This document shows, one piece after another, positions 57,301 through 64,000 of a stretch of DNA of 64,000 nucleotides (positions within the stretch are counted from its first letter, which is position 1; the number at the start of each line of letters is the position of its first letter). The DNA lies in contig OZ038533.1 of NCBI GenBank assembly GCA_964036665.1, forward strand, positions 2,900,001 to 2,964,000. The letters run 5' to 3'. The notes below the pieces were generated by a model. The model did no database searches. It was not told the origin of the DNA and saw nothing but the letters and a program-made list of their open reading frames with translations. The DNA is from Gordius sp. MW1. Its lineage: Eukaryota > Nematomorpha > Gordioida > Gordea > Gordiidae. The translations under genes and the position numbers were made by a program.

Positions 57301-60300
57301 GCCTTGCTAGAACATGGAACATTATTATTGGCACCACCATTAGTGAAAGCTTGATTTCCGCTCCATAAATCAATTCTAAATTAATTTATAAAAAATATAA
57401 ACATCACTTAACATCGTCCTCATATATGTGAGTGAAAAATTGAAACTGGCAAGTTGACTTATTTGATTCATCATTTCTCTTTTATTTAAATTCAAAGGAA
57501 CGGAATTAAACTTGATTAATCAGCTATTTAATTGCGTCTTTCCATAGCGCAGAACTTAAAAATTAATTCCTTAAAGCCATAAAAAACGCGCCATCTTTAA
57601 AACACTCCTTCTTCCAATGTTTTAAGGCGAGTCGAGTTCTGGAAGGTAAGAGATCTCAAAATATCTTTAAACTCGTGTTGTAAAAACGGCTGCGTTTTGT
57701 TTGATCGACCTTTGGGGTCTGTTTTTCAAATTTCGACTAAGTCTAGTGGTTGAAGAACAATCGACCAAAAAATCTTTATTGTTGGTCGACTAAAACCAAA
57801 GTTCGACCAAACAAAACCTAGCCGTTTTTACAACTTTAAAGTCTTAAAGCTGTAAAATACGTACCCGGTGTAAAGGAGGGCGATGTGCCACAGCCTATTT
57901 TTCTGCGTTATATTGCGATATACCAGGCCCTGATAAAGGCAAAATTGATCAAGATATTGTGAATAATCCCCCGACGTTACGAAATATTGTCCGACGTTAG
58001 CCTGTAGCTCTACCCGAACTAGGAATATTTCTATTCTAGTACGACCTAGAGTATGATGGCTAAATAGCAGATTGATCATGTTTACGGTTGTTTTGGCGTA
58101 GTGGAAGGCTCTCTCTTCGTTAGCCCTTATGTAATGGTCGCGGAAACAGAAAGCATCTATGAAGAGGGCTAAATGAATTTTCAAGTAGTACGACCCTGTT
58201 TCGCTCTGATTCGAAGTGCTATTGTGCGTAGACGTCTCTAGGACTTGCCTTTTGACTTTACTCCCAATGTCGCGGTGAAAGCATTCCACTCCTATAAACG
58301 AACGAGGCAATGAATGAATGAAATAAGGAATGAATGTAGAGAGAATGTTGAATCGTACATAAATTACGTTCATGTACGTTTTTGCTTCCAGTCAGATTTC
58401 CTGATTCGTGAAATGTCATAAATGAACCCGAGTTCCGTAAAGCAGCTAATTCATTCTTTCTTCCAAAACGATCAAGTACAGAAGAGGGTATCGAATTATA
58501 AAGCCAACTCACATTGTTATTGTTGAGCAACAACGTCTAAAACCAAATGTATTTGTTTTGCATTTTGAATTTTTACCGAAAGTGATTTTTATAAAAAATT
58601 AATGTTAGTTATAAAAAATTCCATGTTGGTAGCCACGCAGAATGGGCCTCCTTAATATTTGATTATAAGTATACTAAAAATCTTTGTGAAGGCACTTTTT
58701 CTTAACATGCCATTCCAATAATCCTACTGTTTAACTAATTCGAGAACATTTTTTTAAATAGTCTAAGGAGGTTAAATGTTATTTTAAATTTTTGAGATGA
58801 AGCCACTTTAATTAACAAATATCGTGAAAATTTCACAATTTTAAAGCAAAGCTAAAAAGATCTTTACCGATGTGAGGGGTACAAAATTATGTTTACGTGC
58901 ATAAAATACATTAGTAATTTTTCGTATTTGCTCAACTGGTTTATCGCTCACGGAATCTACAACCAATCAAAATTTAGTTCAAATTTGCAAAGCATGCTTA
59001 TAACTAATTTATTTTATATTTAATCATGTTGTATACGCTTTAAAAGGTTGCAAAAACATATATTAAGCATATAATATATGAAGATTAAATTTTTTATTGC
59101 TGCATATATATTTTCTTTCATATTAAGCATATAATATATGAAGTTCAAATTTATTATTGCTGCCTATATCTTTTCTTTCATAGGTTAGAATAAATGCTTT
59201 ATAATAAGTTAATATGTAATTACAATATTTTATATTGTTGTATATAATAGACTAGCTGACCCGGCAAACGTTGTTTTGCCCTATTAAAAATATTAAAAAA
59301 ATAAAAAATTTAAATAAGAAAAAAACTACCAATTAATATCTATATGTTCTACTTAAACTTCTTTAAACAAAAAAATTTACTATTTTAACCCCTTAAAAAC
59401 TACTGGACCGATTTGGCTCAAAATTTCGCAGTTTATTCCCCATACTCTGGAGCATGTTTTAAGATTTGTTTGAGCCAAATCGGTCCAGTAGTTTTCGAGG
59501 GACGTCTTTATTAAGTGTCAAAACGTATAAACCAACGTAACAAAAAAACACGACCCCTCAAAAACTACTGGACCGATTTAGCTCAAACAAATCTTAAAAA
59601 ATGATCTGAAGTATGCGGAATAAACTGTGAAATTTTGAGCCAAATCGGTCTAGTAGTTTTTGAGGGACGTCTTTATTAAGTGCCAAAACGTATAATACAA
59701 AAACTAACGTATAAAATAAAAAAACGTGACCCCTCGAAAACAACTGGACCGATTTGGCTCGAACACATCTTAAAAGATGCTCCGAAGTATGGGGAATAAA
59801 CTGTGAAATTTTGAGCCAAATCGGTCTAGTAGTTTTTGAGGGACGTCTTTATTAAGTGCCAAAACGTATAAACCAACGTATAAAACAAAAAAACGCGACC
59901 CCTCGAAAACTACAGGACCGATTAAGCTCAAACGAATCTTAAAAAATGATCTGAAGTATGCGGAATAAACTGTGAAATTTTGAGCCAAATCGGTCTAGTA
60001 GTTTTTGAGGGACGTCTTTATTGAGTGCCAAAACGTATAAAACAAAAGAACGTGACCCCTCGAAAACTACTGGACTGATTTGGCTGAAAGAAATCTTAAA
60101 ACATGCTCCAGAGTATGGGGAATAAACTGTGAAATTTTGAGCCAAATCGGTCTGTTAATTTTCCAAATTTGGTGGTGGCATAGATACAAACAAACACATC
60201 TCCCTGAATGCATCTATAAGTCAATAAAAATACCTTTGAAAAAGCTTCCAACGCTTGAATGTTAGCTTTAAATTGATTTGAATTACTTCCGTTTTTCATA

Positions 60301-61999
60301 TTGGTTAAATAGAAATATTGGTTATAAATTCGGTATCAAATAAGTGTAGAGAATCTATTTGTTCTAGAAACTTTTTAAGTGTATCTAATGACTGTAGACT
60401 TACACTTTATGAATAATTGACTAAAAACAAAATATTCATAACGCAGTATAGATATCCAAATAAGTTTATCCAATAATATAATTTACACGGAAAAGCATCT
60501 TTTATCATATGGAATAAAAAGCATATATGTAATTAATTGGTAAAGAGCATATTAAAACTTATTAACCCCTCAAAAACTACTGGACCGATTTGGCTTAAAC
60601 AAATTTTAAAACATACTCCGGAGTATAGGGAATAAAGTATGAAATTTTAAGCGAAATCGGTCCAGTAGTTTTTGAGGGACGTCTTTATTAAGTGTCAAAA
60701 CGTATAAACCAACGTATAAAACAAAAAAACGTGACCTCGCGAAAACTACTGGACCGATTTGGCTCGAACAAATCTTAAAACATGCTCCGAAGTATGGGGA
60801 ATAAAGTATGAAATTTTGAGCCAAATCGGTCCAGTAGTTTTTGAGGGTAACCCAAATAAGTTTATCCAATAATATAATTTACACGGAAAAGCATCTTTTA
60901 TCATATGGAATAAAAAGCATATATGTAATTATTTGGTAAAGAGTATATTAAAATTTATTAACCCCTCAAAAACTACTGGACCGATTTGGCTTGAACAAAT
61001 TTTAAAACATGCTCCGGAGTATAGTGAATAAAGTATGCAATTTTGAGCCAAATCGGACCAGTAGTTTTTGAGGGACGTCTTAATAAAGTGTCAAAACGTA
61101 TAAACCAACGTATAAAACAAAAAAACGTGACCCCTCGAAAACTACTGGACCGATTTGGCTCGAACAAATCTTAAAACATGCTCCGAAGTATGGGAAATAA
61201 AGTATGAAATTTTGAGCCAAATCGGTCGAGTAGTTTTTGAGGGACGTCTTTATTAAGTGTCAAAACGTATAAACCAACGTATAAAACAAAAAAACGTGAC
61301 CCCTCGAAAACTACTGGACCGATTTGGCTTGAACAAATTTTAAAACATGCTCCGAAATATAGGGAATAAACTGTGAAATTTTGAGCCAAATCGGTCTAGT
61401 AGTTTTTGAGGGACGTCTTTATTAAGTGCCAAAATGTATAAAACAAAAGAACGTGACCCCTCAAAAACTACTGGACCGATTTGGCTCAAACAAATCTTAA
61501 AACATGCTCCAGAGTATGGGGAATAAACTGTGAAATTTTGAGCCAAATCGGTCTGTTAGTTTTCCAAATTTGGTGGTGGCATAGATACAAACAAACACAA
61601 TCAAACATACACACAAACATACATACATAGTTTCATTTTTATATATAAGATATACTTATATAATAATGCTTAAATTATAATTTTTGTGCATTATATCAAT
61701 TGTGCATTAGACCAGTTGAGTATAAACCTAATTTTTGATCAAATCTAACATTTTACTTGTTCATTGTCGGCGAATGTGCTTAAAGCCACAGATACTACCC
61801 CTTGAGATCTTAGAAAATGGCAAGAAAGCTTAGACTGGTTAAAATGGCGCGAGGACATATCATTAAATCTTTTTAATTGTTCAACGTTGGAGTGTTTGGA
61901 CATTGAAGATCGCTCCAATGAAATGTTCGATAATGTAATATAATCCTTTTCAAATATTGAAATTTGGAATCGTTTGGGGCAGTGGCTACTATCAATTTT
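54381..61999 (-). CDS. ADAMTS-like zinc metalloprotease with C-terminal transmembrane helix
   Basis: A reprolysin-type protease. Exons (5' to 3'): about 61750-61999, 58868-58956, 58368-58536, 57865-58291, 57226-57375, 56888-57042, 55894-56259, 55432-55682, 54381-55205. All joints keep phase and give about 893 residues; the signal-peptide exon is not found. Order seen: prodomain with KLSCHFLRSQGVVSVALSTF; a furin-type site KVKR (about 184); the catalytic domain with HIALLYTGIDLWSG and the zinc motif HEISHNLGILHD (about 357-368), then YIMS as Met-turn; a Cys-rich part with CQAAFGQLSYYN and GNESWCRGPDCLP; a thrombospondin type 1 repeat (VDGQWSPWKTHKGCEQSC); a spacer with Cys pairs; a hydrophobic helix KLSCTLFASAIFATILGYYL (about 837-856) and a basic tail of about 36 residues. 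Known ADAMTS proteins are secreted, so the membrane anchor is unusual. The exon phases bridging 61750 to 58956 are the least certain part. Confidence 0.88.
55727..55871. mobile_element. CATGGGCGTAGCCAGG-family MITE in an intron
   Basis: The ends are CATGGGCGTTGCCAGG and AATCCTGGCTACGCCCATA. Flanks ATTGTCAA and ACTGTTAA agree at six of eight positions. The interior GGGCGGCTGCCACCCTCTAA fits the family. It lies between two metalloprotease exons, about 20 bp from the donor of exon 55894-56259. Confidence 0.8.
57677..57834. mobile_element. 158 bp MITE beside a metalloprotease exon
   Basis: The ends are GTTGTAAAAACGGCTGCGTT and CTAGCCGTTTTTACAAC, inverted with few differences, and the inner parts TTTGTTTGATCGACCTTTGG and CCAAAGTTCGACCAAACAAA also pair. 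The right end is 30 bp from the donor edge of exon 57865-58291. A degraded relative lies at 3401-3520. No clear target duplication. Confidence 0.82.
59070..59185. repeat. Tandem duplication of about 68 bp
   Basis: ATATTAAGCATATAATATAT ... TATTTTCTTTCAT is repeated twice in a row with few changes (starting near 59060 and 59120). Within an intron of the metalloprotease gene. Confidence 0.65.
59246..61652. repeat. Expanded tandem array, about 156-180 bp unit, around ten units, inside an intron
   Basis: The head ATAGACTAGCTGACCCGGCA and AACGTTGTTTTGCC and the tail CATAGTTTCATTTTTATATA match the single-core element at 51583-51915. Between them are about ten units starting near 59390, 59549, 59728, 59897, 60053, 60567, 60735, 60960, 61130, 61298 and 61455 (the last is cut by the tail). 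Each unit holds an inverted pair CTACTGGACCGATTTGGCTC / GAGCCAAATCGGTCCAGTAG about 60 bp apart. A 70 bp AT-rich insert (ATAATATAATTTACACGGAA...) occurs twice, near 60474 and 60868, which shows higher-order duplication. The ORFs across it are repeat by-products. Confidence 0.9.
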
Positions 62000-63616
62000 C
62001 TGCATTGCCACAAAGGCAATTTTGTATGGTGTAACTAGTTTATAAATTTTTAGTAAACAATATCGTTAAGGTATCATTACATTTTGCCAGGTTTAATGTG
62101 CCATAGGTATTGAGTAGCTCATCGGGTGTGTAATAATTATGGATATCTTGGGGGATCATCTAAGATAAAAAGAATTTTGCAAACTAGACATGTAACCATA
62201 AAAGTATGATGAATCAAACATCATTCAAAAAATAGGTCTAATCAACATTTTCAAAAACTAGGGATAACCGGCTCTGCGTTAGTCGGACTTTTTTAGTAAT
62301 ATAAAAATTAAATGCAAAGGGTAACTATTAAGTTTAAAAGTGTTCTATGCTAAGCACTTTGGCTACAAAGGATATTTCAAACCTGTGGTAAGCAATGCTT
62401 TACTAAGTATTGTATGGTTGAATTAATTCCTAATTTACGCTTTATATAATAATCAAATAAAATTTAGTGAGGTTTAAAAGTAAATTTGAAAATGTTTAAA
62501 CGTATTCTAAGAGGGAAGTAGGAGGGATAAAAGCTTCTCGATCTTAATATTGGCCCATTTGGAGTTACGCATTTTTTTAAGCGCCTACGGTTAATTATTA
62601 AGGTGCTTTAACATATAATAATGCTCAATATTAAAAACCTGTTTTTTGATATTAATAATATACAATCTTCAAGATATAAAATATATGTTTCAAATGTATA
62701 TATATATGTATTTTATATTACTTTAAGTTCATGGAGAATATATGAATTATTTATTGACACATTTGTTACATAATTAGGAAGTAATATAATTAAAACTAAA
62801 AAACTTTTAAATAAAAAACCCATAACATGATTAAAGTTAAAAGTATTCCAATTTAGAATAGTTTGTTTTTACGCTTACTATGTCTATTTTACAATTTATA
62901 TATTAGATAAATAACCCCTTAATAATCTGTAGCTTATAATACTTGAAACAAAGTCGGCTTTAAAAAAAACTTGTAAAAATTACAGCCAAATTCGCATCAT
63001 AAGATTGATTTTGGCTTACTTTAAATCTTAATTAAAGTTACCCTATTTTGTATTTCTTTTATACTATTGATGTAATGTTACCAAAAACGTAATCAGGGGT
63101 AATTTAAGAGTGGCGATTGCCCCCCTAAAGTAAAAGAATCTTTAATATTGAATAAAATTGAGGTGATGTGAAAATTATTATTTGGCCTTTTTTAAATCAT
63201 TATCAAACCTTTTTGTCCTCTAATTCAAAAAAGCCACCCTAAAGAATAATCGCGCTTTATACGGTCAACTAGTTTATTTTTAAAATCCTAAGTGCCCCAA
63301 GTTGTGGTCAATCAATAAGAGATTAGAATCACGCGATGCAAGTGCCTAGAGCACTGACATTACGGTATTAAACTTAAAATAAGTCTATTAGTCCTCAATA
63401 ATATAGGGAAACATTTCAACAATTCAAATTTTCATAGACGTGTTGGTAATGAATGACAAACACTTAAAAGTTGAGACACGTGTCGACTATCCGCTACTGG
63501 GGTACAGTAGGATCGCGAAGGGGGGAATACTAGCATCGCGAAATAAACCTAAAATAACCGAATGATTCTGACAAAGAAGTTCTCCACATATATACAGTAG
63601 GGTAACATGCAAATAA
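62000..63616. other. Upstream of the metalloprotease exons, nothing recognised
   Basis: AT-rich DNA. The first exon and promoter of the metalloprotease gene are expected here or beyond, but no signal-peptide exon was identified. A C-rich fragment near 63110-63240 resembles a degraded MITE. Confidence 0.4.
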
Positions 63617-63890
63617 GGGCTTGTCTTAATATCGGATTTTGCTGCGCAGCAAAAATCGTTGTACGGGTTATGACATAGCCGTGTCTTAACTTCAAATTCA
63701 CAGCAGATTTACATTTCAGACGCATAACATAACAGCAATCTCAAGAGTTGGAATAAACAAAAAACGTGTTAACTATCAAAAAATAAGATATTAATAATTA
63801 CAACCGAGTTTGACACATGAAATTGAATCGGATATTTGATAAAGATAAATTCGCGCCATTTGAATCTGAATCCGATATTAAGACAAGCCC
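63617..63890. mobile_element. Harbinger-type MITE, intact (274 bp)
   Basis: The ends GGGCTTGTCTTAATATCGGA and TCCGATATTAAGACAAGCCC are perfect inverted copies. TAA lies on both sides (63614-63616 and 63891-63893), the TWA-type 3 bp duplication of PIF/Harbinger. The inner hairpin TTTGCTGCGCAGCAAAA lies near 63641. Non-coding. Confidence 0.88.
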
Positions 63891-64000
63891 TAAGAGGTGA
63901 TATTAAATGTTGTCTCAAGTGGATGATATAACATCTAATGGCCATATTTGATGCCTCGAGAGAATGATATAGCCTGCAAATAAGTTTGCAACATAGACCT

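Noticed and set aside
59770..61546. Series of similar 60-90-residue minus-strand ORFs
   Set aside because: They repeat with the tandem unit, differ by frameshifts and have no separate starts. They are repeat by-products.

Overview
The window is nuclear DNA of an invertebrate animal. The DNA is AT-rich, genes are split by GT-AG introns, and mobile elements fill most of the space. The protein families seen (O-GlcNAcase with its pseudo-acetyltransferase tail, MIF, DM13 repeats, an ADAMTS-like protease, a class A GPCR) are animal families. The phylum cannot be fixed from the sequence. One clue is intron size: the peroxiredoxin gene has four introns that I place at 33-36 bp, and the MIF gene has introns of 44 and 38 bp.

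Left part (1-12.8 kb): the last three exons of O-GlcNAcase (+, 590-2912); a 952 bp element with 127 bp inverted ends; a composite repeat domain (5.6-8.6 kb) split by a 1,581 bp hAT element with an 8 bp target duplication, whose ORF joins a BED finger to a hAT dimerisation domain without the catalytic core; a GC-rich module at 9.2-9.4 kb; and exons coding for two tandem DM13 domains (9.8-11.3 kb, +).

Middle part (12.8-33.8 kb): a decayed RTE-like LINE between 16 bp target duplications; several hAT-type MITEs; a compact MIF gene (21.56-21.98 kb) with a MITE just upstream; a 792 bp foldback palindrome; a compact mitochondrial-type 2-Cys peroxiredoxin gene (25.95-26.69 kb, +), tail-to-tail with a single-exon thiol dioxygenase of the ADO family (28.1-28.9 kb, -); and a single-exon unknown gene with an MGNCC acylation-type start (31.2-32.5 kb, +).

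Right part (34.8-64 kb): a six-exon class A GPCR on the minus strand (34.8-44.1 kb) with large introns full of repeats; a broken Ty3/Gypsy element set inside a MITE copy (47.3-50.8 kb); a 1,155 bp MITE with TCTCG repeats; an ADAMTS-like metalloprotease gene on the minus strand (54.4-62.0 kb) that ends in a transmembrane helix and carries an approximately 170 bp tandem array in an intron; and an intact 274 bp Harbinger-type MITE near the right edge.

The genes are unrelated neighbours, not an operon. The peroxiredoxin and the thiol dioxygenase both deal with redox or oxygen chemistry, but their closeness may be chance. The strongest recurring theme is hAT-type elements with 8 bp target duplications and long arrays of very short GC-rich motifs just inside their ends, with a different motif in each family.
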